Below, in pieces: positions 12,856-21,690 of a stretch of 64,000 bases of DNA; position 1 is the stretch's first letter, and the number at the start of each line of letters is the position of its first letter. Source of the stretch: Bacillus sp. M6-12 (lineage in GTDB: Bacteria > Bacillota > Bacilli > Bacillales > DSM-1321); assembly GCF_002860285.1 (NCBI RefSeq), contig NZ_PGVF01000006.1:310001-374000 (forward strand), given 5' to 3'. The translations under genes and the position numbers were made by a program. Under the pieces are notes generated by a model. It did not search any database. It saw only the letters and a list, made by a program, of their open reading frames with translations, and was not told the DNA's origin.

Positions 12856-13725
12856 CTAAAAAAATAGAGATCCTATGAAAACAAGCATTGATATATACAG
12901 AATGATAAGGAATACGGATTTCTTCTTAAATGCACTTAGCATCATTAAAGTGTTTTTAATATCCACCATTGGGCCGAATACTAGGAATGCAACCAGGGAG
13001 CCGGTGGAAAAGGTTGTTCGGAACGAGGAAGCAATAAATGCATCAGCTTCCGAACAGAGGGAAAGGACAAACGCAAGGCCCATCATAACCAAAGAGCCGG
13101 AAGCTTCATTCTGTCCAATTGCCAGCAGGGTCGATGTTTTCACATAGGTCTGCATGGCAGCGGCGACAAAAGCGCCAAGAATAAGATATTTCCCAACAGA
13201 GAAGAATTCCTCGACAGCATGGTTGAGAGTCCCTTTGATTTTTCCCATGACTGAAACATCCTCATCGGTCAAAATGGCCGGATTAAGCAAAATGGAATCA
13301 TCCTTGTAATGCCAGAATAAAAGGAGGCCGACAATAAAAGCCACAACGACTGCAAGCCCTCCGCGGTAAAGCATGATTTCCCAGCTGTTTCCAAAGGCGA
13401 TATATGATGAAAATAAAACAATCGGATTAATGACAGGCGCTGTAAGCATAAAAGCAATACCCGCATAGGAAGGAACTCCTTTTCCAATCAGTCTTCGCAC
13501 AACCGGAACAATCCCGCATTCACAGGCTGGAAAGAGCGCGCCAATCAGAATCGAGAACAAAATGGCCAAAATGGGGTTTTTCGGCATCATCCTGGCAATC
13601 ATTTGTTCAGATACAAACATTTGAATAATGCCAGCCAATAATACCCCAATTAGAACAAAGGGAAAAGCTTCTATTAGAATACTGATAAAAATTGTATTTA
13701 ATTGCAAGAATGATTGTGTCATCAT
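12856..13725 (-). CDS. ycgR: YcgR-like permease, DUF318 family
   Basis: Polytopic membrane protein of 289 residues with about eight hydrophobic segments. It has the DUF318 signature region PACECGIVPVVRRLIGKGVPS, whose Cys-Glu-Cys may be functional, and a second Cys motif SLCSEADAFIASSF. I start at ATG 13725, 9 nt behind GGAGG (13739-13735), rather than at the longer ORF start inside the ribosome binding site. It is transcribed ahead of ycgQ with a 12-nt gap, so the two probably form one complex. The substrate is unknown; metal or small-anion handling is only a guess from the partner's His-rich loop. Confidence 0.8.
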   Translation of the reverse strand: MMTQSFLQLNTIFISILIEAFPFVLIGVLLAGIIQMFVSEQMIARMMPKNPILAILFSILIGALFPACECGIVPVVRRLIGKGVPSYAGIAFMLTAPVINPIVLFSSYIAFGNSWEIMLYRGGLAVVVAFIVGLLLFWHYKDDSILLNPAILTDEDVSVMGKIKGTLNHAVEEFFSVGKYLILGAFVAAAMQTYVKTSTLLAIGQNEASGSLVMMGLAFVLSLCSEADAFIASSFRTTFSTGSLVAFLVFGPMVDIKNTLMMLSAFKKKSVFLIILYISMLVFIGSLFF

Positions 13726-13856
13726 TTTTAGCTTCCTCCAAAAAACCAAACTAATTTAATGATTGTAGCACAATTTAGAGAGACGTGGTGACCAATTTAC
13801 TCCCTATACAAGAAATACCTTCCTGCCCGCATAAAAAAATTTCCTTAAATAATTTA

Positions 13857-13873
13857 TTTTGGATAAAGGAAAC
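13857..13873. promoter_or_regulatory. Weak MntR-like box
   Basis: TTTTGGATAAAGGAAAC resembles the B. subtilis MntR box (TTTTGCCTTAAGGAAAC) with three mismatches. It lies about 50 nt before the small ORF at 13925. Confidence 0.4.
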
Positions 13874-13924
13874 TTTTTGGCGGTTGGCGAATATAGTTAA
13901 AAATAAAGCGGGGAGGATACAAAC

Positions 13925-14059
13925 ATGAAGGGATCGATTCGTATAAAAAAGAAAATCTTTACTTATTCTTTTCTCTGCAAGCTTTTGGGAGTATTAAGTG
14001 AAGAGGATTTTAACCGGATTAACCCAAATCATTTTCAGATTGAGGAGGTGGTGAGATGA
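13925..14059 (+). CDS. Small ORF, 44 residues, upstream of mntA
   Basis: ATG 13925 is preceded by GGGGAGGAT at 7-8 nt, a strong ribosome binding site. The ORF encodes 44 residues: a basic N-terminus (MKGSIRIKKKIF), a short hydrophobic stretch (TYSFLCKLLGVL) and an acidic tail (EEDF...FQIEEVVR). It lies between two MntR-like boxes and 130 nt before mntA. I do not recognise it. It could be a leader peptide or small regulator of manganese uptake, or a chance ORF. Confidence 0.45.
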   Translation: MKGSIRIKKKIFTYSFLCKLLGVLSEEDFNRINPNHFQIEEVVR

Positions 14060-14132
14060 AGTGCTAGCGTGAATGGCGACATTAAAATTGCAGTAATGTT
14101 TTCTGGGGAAAGACCATTTTTTTTGGGAAAAA

Positions 14133-14152
14133 AGTTGCCTTAAGTAAAATTT
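14133..14152. promoter_or_regulatory. MntR-like operator overlapping the mntA promoter
   Basis: AGTTGCCTTAAGTAAAATTT matches the core TTGCCTTAAG of the MntR box. It covers a possible -10 (TAAAAT, 14145-14150) with TTGGGA 16 nt upstream as -35. This suggests repression of mntABCD when manganese is plentiful. Confidence 0.6.
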
Positions 14153-14191
14153 AGTGGTTAAAGACAAAAATTTAGAAAAGAGGAAAGGCCC

Positions 14192-15124
14192 ATGTTTAAG
14201 AAAATCAAGGCTACAGTATTGATGTTTGCGGCAATTGGATTAGTGCTTGCTGGCTGTTCTGGCACAAAAGCAAACAAGGATGATGACGGCAAAATCAAAG
14301 TAACAGTCACAATCGGAATGATTGCAGATATTGTGAAAAATGTTGGAGGTGAGCATGTTGAAGCTGTCGGTTTAATGAAATCCGGGGTTGACCCTCATCT
14401 TTACAAGGCATCTCAGGGCGACATCAAAAAGCTTGATGAAGCGGACATGATTTTTTACAACGGGCTCCACCTTGAAGGGAAAATGGTTGATATTTTTGAA
14501 AAAATGGAAGCCGAGAAGCCAACTATTGCGGTAACAAAGGATATACCAGAATCTGAATTGCGCGGGTGGGGGGATGATGCAAACGCACATGACCCGCATG
14601 TCTGGTTCAATGTCAGGCATTGGATTTCAGCTACCAAAACGGTTAGGGACGAATTGGCCAATTTTGACCCCGACAATAAACAGGAGTACCAACAGAATGC
14701 CAATGAGTATATCAAAAAGCTGGAGGAGCTTGACGAGTATGCAAGAGAACAAATCGCAACCATCCCGGAAGAAGCAAGGGTCCTTGTAACAGCCCACGAT
14801 GCATTTGGTTATTTCGGGGATGCCTATGACATTAAAGTAATGGGACTTCAGGGAATCAGCACAGCATCGGAGTATGGATCAAAGGATGTCAGCAGTCTGA
14901 GAGATTATCTGGTTGAAAATAAAGTTAAAGCAGTCTTTGTTGAATCAAGTGTCCCCAAGAAAGCCATCGAAGCTGTTATTGAAGGAGCAAAAGAAAAAGG
15001 CCATGATGTAAAAATCGGCGGGGAACTGTTCTCTGACGCAATGGGAGAAGAAGGCACAGTGGAAGGCACCTATATAGGCATGGTAAGGCACAATGTTGAT
15101 ACCATAGTCCAATCATTAAAGTAA
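14192..15124 (+). CDS. mntA: Manganese ABC transporter, substrate-binding lipoprotein
   Basis: Captures Mn(II), possibly Zn(II), outside the membrane for the MntBCD transporter. The 310-residue product has a lipoprotein signal with lipobox LAGC (lipidated Cys22) and the cluster A-I fold. Predicted metal ligands are His in GVDPHLYKAS, His in DPHVWFN, Glu in VFVESS and Asp in FSDAMGEEGT. It resembles B. subtilis MntA (YtgA) along its length. ATG 14192 follows GAGGAAAGG. It is the first gene of the operon and is probably MntR-controlled. Confidence 0.92.
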   Translation: MFKKIKATVLMFAAIGLVLAGCSGTKANKDDDGKIKVTVTIGMIADIVKNVGGEHVEAVGLMKSGVDPHLYKASQGDIKKLDEADMIFYNGLHLEGKMVDIFEKMEAEKPTIAVTKDIPESELRGWGDDANAHDPHVWFNVRHWISATKTVRDELANFDPDNKQEYQQNANEYIKKLEELDEYAREQIATIPEEARVLVTAHDAFGYFGDAYDIKVMGLQGISTASEYGSKDVSSLRDYLVENKVKAVFVESSVPKKAIEAVIEGAKEKGHDVKIGGELFSDAMGEEGTVEGTYIGMVRHNVDTIVQSLK

Positions 15125-15137
15125 GGAGATGAAGAAG

Positions 15138-15890
15138 ATGATTTCACCCGTAAAAGTAAGCAATCTGACGGTTGCCTATCAAAAGAAGGCTGTGTTGACG
15201 GATATTTCTTTTACTGTCCCCGAAGGAAAGCTGATTGGAATTATCGGCCCCAATGGCGCCGGGAAATCAACCTTGATCAAAGCAATTCTGGAATTGATCC
15301 CGTCCATATCCGGCACGGTTGAGATTTTTGGAGATTCATACAAAAAGAACCGGAAGAAAGTAGGATATGTCCCGCAACGGGAATCGGTTGACTGGGATTT
15401 TCCTACAGATGCACTTGATGTAGTGACTATGGGACGCTATGGCCATTTAGGCTGGTTTAAACGGCCAGGAAGAAATGACACCACTATTGCCATGCAATGT
15501 CTTGAAAAAGTAGGAATGGGAGAATTTGCACAAAGGCAAATCAGCCAGCTTTCTGGAGGTCAGCAGCAGCGCGTCTTTTTGGCTCGGGCACTTGCACAGG
15601 ATGCAGAACTTTACTTTATGGATGAACCATTTGTTGGAGTGGATGCAGCAACAGAAAAGGCAATTATCACTTTGCTAAACAACTTAAAAAATCAGGGAAA
15701 AACCGTTTTGGTGGTCCATCATGATTTGAATACGGTAAAAGAGTATTTTGACTGGATTATGCTCTTGAACAAAGAGCTGATTGGAATCGGGCCTACTGCA
15801 GAACTATTTACAAAAGAGATGCTTCAGGAAACATATGGAGGCAAGCTGACAATGCTTGAAAAAGAAGAAGCGCCCATTATTATCAGCTGA
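15138..15890 (+). CDS. mntB: Manganese ABC transporter, ATP-binding protein
   Basis: Cytoplasmic ATPase that powers metal import. It has Walker A GPNGAGKST, the Q-loop in VGYVPQRE, signature LSGGQQQR, Walker B LYFMDEP and the switch His in VVHHD. Of two in-frame ATGs (15129 and 15138) I take the second, because AAGGAG touches the first. The protein is then 250 residues. It starts 13 nt after mntA and is followed within 14 nt by the permease. Confidence 0.93.
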   Translation: MISPVKVSNLTVAYQKKAVLTDISFTVPEGKLIGIIGPNGAGKSTLIKAILELIPSISGTVEIFGDSYKKNRKKVGYVPQRESVDWDFPTDALDVVTMGRYGHLGWFKRPGRNDTTIAMQCLEKVGMGEFAQRQISQLSGGQQQRVFLARALAQDAELYFMDEPFVGVDAATEKAIITLLNNLKNQGKTVLVVHHDLNTVKEYFDWIMLLNKELIGIGPTAELFTKEMLQETYGGKLTMLEKEEAPIIIS

Positions 15891-15904
15891 GGAGTGTGAA
15901 AATA

Positions 15905-16834
15905 ATGAACTGGATTGAACTATTTCAGGATCCAAATACACAATGGATTTTGCTTGGGTCGATGCTTCTGGGGCTAAGCAGCGGCATGATTGGGAGTTTT
16001 GCCTATTTGCGGAAGCAGTCGCTGATGGGGGATGCCCTGTCCCATGCATCCCTCCCTGGTGTATGCATTGCCTTTATGTTGACAGGGACCAAATCGATTT
16101 TCTTTTTCTTGATCGGAGCAGCAGTCGCTGGGGTCATTGCCACTTTTCTGATTGGCTATATCACAAGGAATTCCCGGATCAAACAAGACTCGGCACTGGG
16201 GATTATATTAACAGTGTTTTTTGGTTTCGGAATTGTCCTCTTGACACAAATCCAGCACGGCGACAGCGGGAATCAAAGCGGGCTTGACAAATTTTTATTC
16301 GGGCAGGCTGCATCCATGGTCCAATCGGATGTACACACGATGGCCAGCATCAGCATCATTCTGGCTGCTTTATCCTTCCTGTTCTTCAAGGAATTTAAGC
16401 TTTTGTCCTTCGACCCCGGGTTTGCAAAAGGAATTGGGCTGCCAACCATGCTCCTGGACCAATTTATCATGCTCCTTATCGTGACTGCAGTGGTTGTGGG
16501 TATTCAGGCAGTTGGCGTCGTCCTGATGGCAGCGCTATTGATAACACCAGCAGTAGCAGCACGATATTGGACAGAAAAACTGCATGTCATGGTTCTTCTG
16601 TCTGGATTGTTTGGAGCACTGAGCGGCTTTGCGGGTACGGTGATAAGCACAATGGCCAATAATCTGCCAACCGGGCCCCTTGCAGTACTGTCTGCAACTA
16701 TCATCTTTATATTTTCAGTTGTCTTTGCACCGCGGCGGGGAATAATTACAAAAAGCCTGATGCAGGCAGCGGCGAAAAAGGACTATGAAGAGAAGAAACT
16801 GTACCGGAAAAAAGTGAAGGAGGGGTCTTTATGA
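15905..16834 (+). CDS. mntC: Manganese ABC transporter, permease
   Basis: Integral membrane subunit of the ABC-3 family, with about eight or nine hydrophobic segments and the conserved GDALSHASLPG region that follows the first membrane helices. ATG 15905 has GAGGAG at good distance and gives 309 residues. B. subtilis MntC is longer because of an extra C-terminal domain, which is absent here. The stop overlaps the mntD start (ATGA). Confidence 0.9.
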   Translation: MNWIELFQDPNTQWILLGSMLLGLSSGMIGSFAYLRKQSLMGDALSHASLPGVCIAFMLTGTKSIFFFLIGAAVAGVIATFLIGYITRNSRIKQDSALGIILTVFFGFGIVLLTQIQHGDSGNQSGLDKFLFGQAASMVQSDVHTMASISIILAALSFLFFKEFKLLSFDPGFAKGIGLPTMLLDQFIMLLIVTAVVVGIQAVGVVLMAALLITPAVAARYWTEKLHVMVLLSGLFGALSGFAGTVISTMANNLPTGPLAVLSATIIFIFSVVFAPRRGIITKSLMQAAAKKDYEEKKLYRKKVKEGSL

Positions 16835-17709
16835 ATGACTTGTGGATTATTCTAATTGGAATATTGGTAGCCTGGTCCTGCAGTATCCTGGGATGCTTCC
16901 TCGTCTTAAGAAAAATGTCGATGATTGGAGACGCCATTAGTCATTCCGTCCTGCCTGGCATTGCTCTGGCTTTTCTTGTCAGCGGTACAAGGGATTCTTT
17001 CGTCATGATGATGGGAGCAGCGGCCATTGGCCTTGTCACCGTCTTCCTGATTCAAATGTTCACAAATTCAGGTGTTCAATCGGATGCTTCCATCGGTGTT
17101 GTATTTACAGCTTTATTTGCGGTGGGGGTTGTCCTGGTCAGCACTTTTACCAGGCAGGTGGATTTGGACCTTGACTGTGTCCTTTATGGCGAAATTGCCT
17201 ATGCCCCCTGGGATACATTCATGATTAATGGCTATAATCTCGGACCCAGGGCTGTATGGGGAATTGGTTCCAGCTTCCTTTTAAATGTGCTGGCAGTCGG
17301 GCTGTTTTACAAGCAGTTTAAAATCTGCTCCTTCGACCCTGCTCTGGCAGCAGCGCTCGGAATACCAGTAGCATTATTCCATTACTTGCTGATGGGCCTG
17401 GTATCGATTTCAACGGTTGCTTCATTTGAAAGTGTTGGTGCCATTCTTGTGGTAGGTATGATCATTGTTCCTGCTGCAACTGCCTATTTGCTTACAGAAA
17501 GCCTGGGAAAAATGATTGGCATCAGTATGGGAGTCGGAGCTGTTAGTTCAATAGCTGGTTATTATATTGCCTATCTGTTGGATGCTTCTATTGCCGGGTC
17601 CATGATTAGCGTGGCTGGCGGAATCTTTTTTCTCGTATTCCTTCTTTCCCCGAAACATGGAATCCTTTCGAAAAAGTGGGCAAGAAGAAAAATAGTTTCA
17701 GAACATTAA
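16831..17709 (+). CDS. mntD: Manganese ABC transporter, second permease
   Basis: A second ABC-3 permease of 292 residues, paralogous to the upstream gene (GDAISHSVLPGIALAF corresponds to GDALSHASLPGVCIAF). The pair probably forms a heterodimeric channel, as in B. subtilis MntCD. ATG 16831 follows AAGGAGGGG and overlaps mntC by 4 nt. A strong ribosome binding site right after its stop serves the broken regulator gene downstream. Confidence 0.9.
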   Translation: MNDLWIILIGILVAWSCSILGCFLVLRKMSMIGDAISHSVLPGIALAFLVSGTRDSFVMMMGAAAIGLVTVFLIQMFTNSGVQSDASIGVVFTALFAVGVVLVSTFTRQVDLDLDCVLYGEIAYAPWDTFMINGYNLGPRAVWGIGSSFLLNVLAVGLFYKQFKICSFDPALAAALGIPVALFHYLLMGLVSISTVASFESVGAILVVGMIIVPAATAYLLTESLGKMIGISMGVGAVSSIAGYYIAYLLDASIAGSMISVAGGIFFLVFLLSPKHGILSKKWARRKIVSEH

Positions 17710-17729
17710 GGAGGTGAGCAGGATTATTG

Positions 17730-17888
17730 ATGCCATCCCCAAGTGAAGGAATGTATTTGGATGAGATTTATCGGTCTAAGGAAGGAATTTTAATATGTGA
17801 TAAAATTAATTACTTATCTAAAGGCAGCGTTGGTCCAAAAGGGATTAACGCTATTTTTTTGTACTTCTTCAACACGGGAGCAGGGTAG
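17730..17888 (+). pseudogene. mntR: mntR-like regulator relic
   Basis: AAGGAGGTGAGCAGG leads to ATG 17730 and a 52-residue ORF. Its start, MPSPSEGMYLDEIYRSKE, resembles the MntR N-terminus (PS..MY...IY). It then jumps to ILICDKINYLSKGSVGPKG, which resembles the wing segment (LIYEKYRGLVLTPKGKK) some 30 residues further on in MntR. The recognition helix, dimerisation helices and metal-binding C-terminus are missing. Its place directly after mntABCD supports the identity. It cannot make a normal MntR, so an intact copy must lie elsewhere if MntR control operates. Confidence 0.6.
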
Positions 17889-18119
17889 AATTCCTGTAAT
17901 TGTTAAAGGATATCGCACTCAAAGCTATAAACCATGAAGGGGATTTTTATGGAATTTGACCTTGTTGAAACAGGAGAAGTTTATTTACAAAGTACAACTC
18001 TTTACAATATTGAACCATTAGAGATAAGCAGATAAAAAAATGAAGTAATGTGTCAATGGAGGACACAAACTTAATTTAGACCATAAAATCGTCATGAGTA
18101 AAATGCTTGTCATAGGTAG

Positions 18120-18157
18120 AAAAAAGACCTTCGATTAATACATGAGGCCTTTTTTTC
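18120..18157. terminator. Terminator after the mnt block
   Basis: AAAAAGACCT pairs with AGGCCTTTTT (one mismatch) and continues into a T-run; the A-run on the other side makes it possibly bidirectional. Confidence 0.65.
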
Positions 18158-18231
18158 TGTGCAAGTAATATTGCCAATGGGCAAAAAAGTCAGTAAGGAC
18201 GGGGCTTGGCAATTATTTAATTAAATTTTGG

Positions 18232-18302
18232 CAAACTTATGCTTAAAGTTACATTTAATTGTTTAACATAAAACATAAGTTTTCCACATAGAAAACTTAT
18301 GT
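18232..18302. repeat. Right copy of the CAAACTTATGCTTAAA repeat plus a second palindrome
   Basis: CAAACTTATGCTTAAA (18232-18247) is identical to 11518-11533. Read on the minus strand, AATGTAACTTTAAGCATA (18254-18237) is also identical to 11485-11502. Next to it, ACATAAGTTTTC (18273-18284) and GAAAACTTATGT (18291-18302) form a perfect 12-bp hairpin of similar sequence. Confidence 0.65.
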
Positions 18303-18378
18303 ATGAAGATTGCTATTCGATAATACTCACCATTAGGTGGGTATTTTTGCTTTTTAAAAGCTCTTTTTTCATTACTCC

Positions 18379-19923
18379 CTATTCGTTATTTGCAATGACA
18401 ATTTTGTTTCTTCCCTCTTGCTTTGCTTTATAGAGAGCTTGGTCAGTTAAGTTAAATAAATCCGAAAAATTGTTAGCTGTTTTAGGTAAATTTCCTATTC
18501 CAATAGAGACTGTAACGCAATATCCTGTAGGGCTAGGTGTCGTTTCAGCCTTTATTCTTATTCGTTCTGCAATTGTTTGAGCAATTTTAATATTGGTCTC
18601 TGGCAGTACAATCAAAAACTCTTCCCCGCCAATACGGAAACATAAATCCTTTTTCCTGGTTTCTTCTTTAACCATTTTGGCAATATACTTTAATACTTCA
18701 TCACCCATTTGGTGTCCATATTGGTCGTTCACTTTTTTAAAACGGTCAATATCAAATAAAATGATGGAGTACATTTCTAAATATTCAAGTGTCTTTTCTA
18801 AAGACCTGCGATTATAGTAACCAGTTAAGGGGTCCAGATTTGATTCATTTTCTGCATATTGAAGTTGTTTTTGATAAAAATCAACTGTTAATAAAATCGT
18901 TCGTTTTAATTCTTTTAACTCAAAATACCATGCGGGTATACGGGGTACTGGGACGGAATTATTTTCTGAGATTTTTTGTGCATACACGGCTAAATCCCTT
19001 ACAGGTTTTATAATTTTTTTTAACATGATAATGGACAGTAGAAATACAAATATCATAAACGGAATCGCAGTTAGGCTTACTTGTTTGGCCATTTCCAAAG
19101 TAGGTTCCATCACGGACTTTTTAGGAGTTTGAGATATAATCCCCCAGTTGCTGGCAGAAAACGCGTACCCGGCGAGCATTGGTATCCCCCTTGTATTCAT
19201 AACCTCTTGATTTCCATTTTCTCCTTTTAAAGCTTGCTGTACGGCTTTGTTTTCTATTGCGTTTGTATTAATTCTTTTTTCATCAGGGTGATAAATGATA
19301 TTCCCCGCAGAATCCACTACATATACATATGAATCATTTTGATGTTTTGGATGCTGACCAAGAACTCTTTTTAGGCTATTTTTTTCCTGTAGATGAATGG
19401 TTCCAGCAAGAAACCCTTTATATGTCCCATTGTCATCAAAAACAGGGACAGAAATAAGCAATATGAGATTCCCCGTCACACCAACATACGGCTTAGATAT
19501 TAAGGGTGCTTTTTGATTCAAGGCTTCCTTTACTCCAATGGTATTCAGCTGTTTACCCATTACAGACATATCTGGAGCTGATGCAACAATGTGTCCTGTT
19601 TGATTGATAAACAATATAGAATTAAAAAAAGTAGTAGAATCTAACGTATGCTTTAATTCTTTATATATCGTTTTTGAATCAATTGATAAATATTCCTTGT
19701 CATGTGACTCCATAGTTAGACTTTTAAACATATTACTAAAAAGAGCATCCGTCGTAATGGCCAATTTTTGTGCATAATATTGATTTTCTATTAAATAATT
19801 CTTCTCCAAGTTTTGTTTACTTACTAACAATCCAGAAATAGCAGTTCCAATCCATGTCCCCACCATGGCAAAAGCTAATAATGAAAGACTAAGAAATTGC
19901 ATATTCAATTTAAAAGGTTTCAT
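18379..19923 (-). CDS. Membrane-bound diguanylate cyclase with extracellular sensor
   Basis: Probably makes cyclic di-GMP in response to an outside signal. The 514-residue protein has two membrane segments (about 7-30 and 284-306) bracketing a double-Cache-like sensor (SYVYVVDSAGNIIYHPDE), a short linker and a C-terminal GGDEF domain starting at NLDPLTGYYNRRSLE. The active site is GGEEF at 432-436, and an RxxD inhibitory site (RKKD) lies five residues before it, so activity and product feedback are likely. I chose ATG 19923 behind GGGGT rather than the TTG four codons upstream. Confidence 0.9.
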   Translation of the reverse strand: MKPFKLNMQFLSLSLLAFAMVGTWIGTAISGLLVSKQNLEKNYLIENQYYAQKLAITTDALFSNMFKSLTMESHDKEYLSIDSKTIYKELKHTLDSTTFFNSILFINQTGHIVASAPDMSVMGKQLNTIGVKEALNQKAPLISKPYVGVTGNLILLISVPVFDDNGTYKGFLAGTIHLQEKNSLKRVLGQHPKHQNDSYVYVVDSAGNIIYHPDEKRINTNAIENKAVQQALKGENGNQEVMNTRGIPMLAGYAFSASNWGIISQTPKKSVMEPTLEMAKQVSLTAIPFMIFVFLLSIIMLKKIIKPVRDLAVYAQKISENNSVPVPRIPAWYFELKELKRTILLTVDFYQKQLQYAENESNLDPLTGYYNRRSLEKTLEYLEMYSIILFDIDRFKKVNDQYGHQMGDEVLKYIAKMVKEETRKKDLCFRIGGEEFLIVLPETNIKIAQTIAERIRIKAETTPSPTGYCVTVSIGIGNLPKTANNFSDLFNLTDQALYKAKQEGRNKIVIANNE

Positions 19924-20438
19924 TTCATACCCCAATTATTCCTATATTTTCTATGTTAACTATATCGGTAGGCACTAATTGATTATATATAAAAAATTAC
20001 GAAATAGTGAATTTTCTCTAGAGATAACTAGTCATAAAAATACACTTATGATGATAGGTGCTTATTTAACGGTAGAGTCAAATAGATACAATATTTATGT
20101 TTACTTTTTTCCTTAGCTGTCCCTCTTTGAAAAGGAGATTTCGTAAATAATCACTGATAATAACATAGAGCCTTAGAATGATATAGCTCTTAAGTTAGAA
20201 TTTTCCAGTAGACAATCCATGTGTATTCTCTAATAATTTATAATATTAATTATTCTACTGACATCATAACTTACTTAATATTTACTGGAATGTATTTTAA
20301 AAAACACCAATACATCATACTTAATTGAAATAAAATTTAATGACCTGGTGAAAATTGCTTTGGTGTTTTTATATATATTAGCTACTAGTGAATAAGTAAA
20401 ATTAACAAATCTTTTTTTAAAAGTAATGGAGATATAGA
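19924..20438. other. AT-rich divergent gap
   Basis: About 500 bases between the divergent cyclase and LytTR genes. No ORF looks real. AAAACACCAA (20301-20310) is mirrored by TTGGTGTTTT (20360-20369) across a 49-nt loop. The rest is AT-rich and presumably holds the two promoters. Confidence 0.5.
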
Positions 20439-21164
20439 ATGAGTGATTTTGGATATATTAAACAAATAAATGCAAATAAAACTGGTATGGTTTATAAGTT
20501 TATAAAACAGGGTGATGTTTTTATTCATACGATGTGTGAGGGAAAATTACTTTATAATCTAGGCTTTACTCCGGGCGATATTATTGGGAAAACATTACAT
20601 GATTTTTTTCCGGATGATTATGCGGCCACTAAACATCAATACTACCTTAAGGCATGGGACGGTAATTATGTTCATTATGAAAGTAAGATTGAAGGAGTTT
20701 ATCATGTGGGTTCTTTACGGCCAGTCCTAAGTAACGGAGAAGTAGTGGAGGTAATAGGGTCGTCTATTAACGTGACGGAACAATTACCGGGTTCAACACA
20801 TGAGATCAGTCAAACTATAGAGAGCGCCCGTCCGTCAGTAAAAAGGGATTTAATGATTAAACAGTCTAATAATATTATCTTCATCCCATTAATGGAGATC
20901 ATCTTTATTGAGAGGATTGGCAGAAAGTCAGTTATTCATACGACTAGTAAAAAATTCGAAACTTATGAAGCCCTTACTAGTTTATGTCAAGTTCTTGATG
21001 AAAGGTTTATTGGCTGCCACAGGTCATACATAATAAATATGGATTATTTAGAAGTCATCAAACTCAATAAACAAAGCTATATTGGATATTTTAAAAATTA
21101 CACTAAAAATGCAAAGATATCCAAAAACAAGTTAATCGAATTACAAAAGTATAAATCCTATTGA
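20439..21164 (+). CDS. PAS-LytTR DNA-binding regulator
   Basis: A 241-residue one-component regulator. The N-terminal half (about 10-115) is PAS-like, with YNLGFTPGDIIGKTLHDFFP and the closing segment VIGSSINVTEQ. The C-terminal half (about 140-238) is a LytTR DNA-binding domain with FIPLMEIIFIERIGRKSVIHT and FIGCHRSYIINMDYLEVI. ATG 20439 follows GGAGATATAG. It lies between a cyclic-di-GMP synthase and a chemotaxis receptor, but no shared operon is visible. Its ligand and targets are unknown. Confidence 0.88.
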   Translation: MSDFGYIKQINANKTGMVYKFIKQGDVFIHTMCEGKLLYNLGFTPGDIIGKTLHDFFPDDYAATKHQYYLKAWDGNYVHYESKIEGVYHVGSLRPVLSNGEVVEVIGSSINVTEQLPGSTHEISQTIESARPSVKRDLMIKQSNNIIFIPLMEIIFIERIGRKSVIHTTSKKFETYEALTSLCQVLDERFIGCHRSYIINMDYLEVIKLNKQSYIGYFKNYTKNAKISKNKLIELQKYKSY

Positions 21165-21190
21165 AAACTCAGCAAATGCTGGGTTTTTAT
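21164..21190 (+). terminator. Terminator after the LytTR gene
   Basis: AACTCAGCA pairs with TGCTGGGTT, followed by a T-run. The stem starts at the last base of the stop codon. Confidence 0.85.
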
Positions 21191-21690
21191 ATTTTATAAA
21201 AAAGAGTATAACATTACAGCGTCCAGCAGTTTTTCCCATTTAAACCCTGGAGAACAGACAAGGAACACTGCGGCAGCTTCAAAAGAGATAGGTATATTTC
21301 AGTATGAATATTTTACGGTTTTTGTTCAAAAGCATCCATTTAATGATTGAAAAAGGTTCAGTTGGTATCGAAAGATGAGGTTTTATGATTGAAAGCAGTT
21401 AGACAACAGGAGAATTATTCCATATGATACTTCAGTAGAATTGATAGTATTTCCCGCATATTATGGTTGCTCATTAATTAGTCCATGTACTTACATTATG
21501 AAACAAAGTTCATTTTTTTAAAGTCAGCAATTGAACAGTCAGAGGGAGTGTTAGTTCTAATAACCTAGATTAATTCAATAATCATAAGTTTGGTACATTA
21601 ATTGAGATAAAGTTTATACGGCTGGGTAACACAATAAGAGAATCAACTGGATAGATAAAAATTTTTGCCAAAAGGCTGGGAGAACTATTT
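21191..21690. other. Gap upstream of chemotaxis receptor gene
   Basis: About 500 bases. I see no convincing ORF, RNA structure or repeat. A promoter for the receptor gene is expected near its right end but is not clear. Confidence 0.4.

Larger units (their letters stand above)
17889..18378. other. Gap between mnt block and diguanylate cyclase gene
   Basis: About 490 bases without a convincing gene. A 28-codon ORF with a fair ribosome binding site (17949-18035) is unrecognised and possibly a relic. A terminator and a repeat cluster occupy the right half and are listed separately. Confidence 0.5.
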
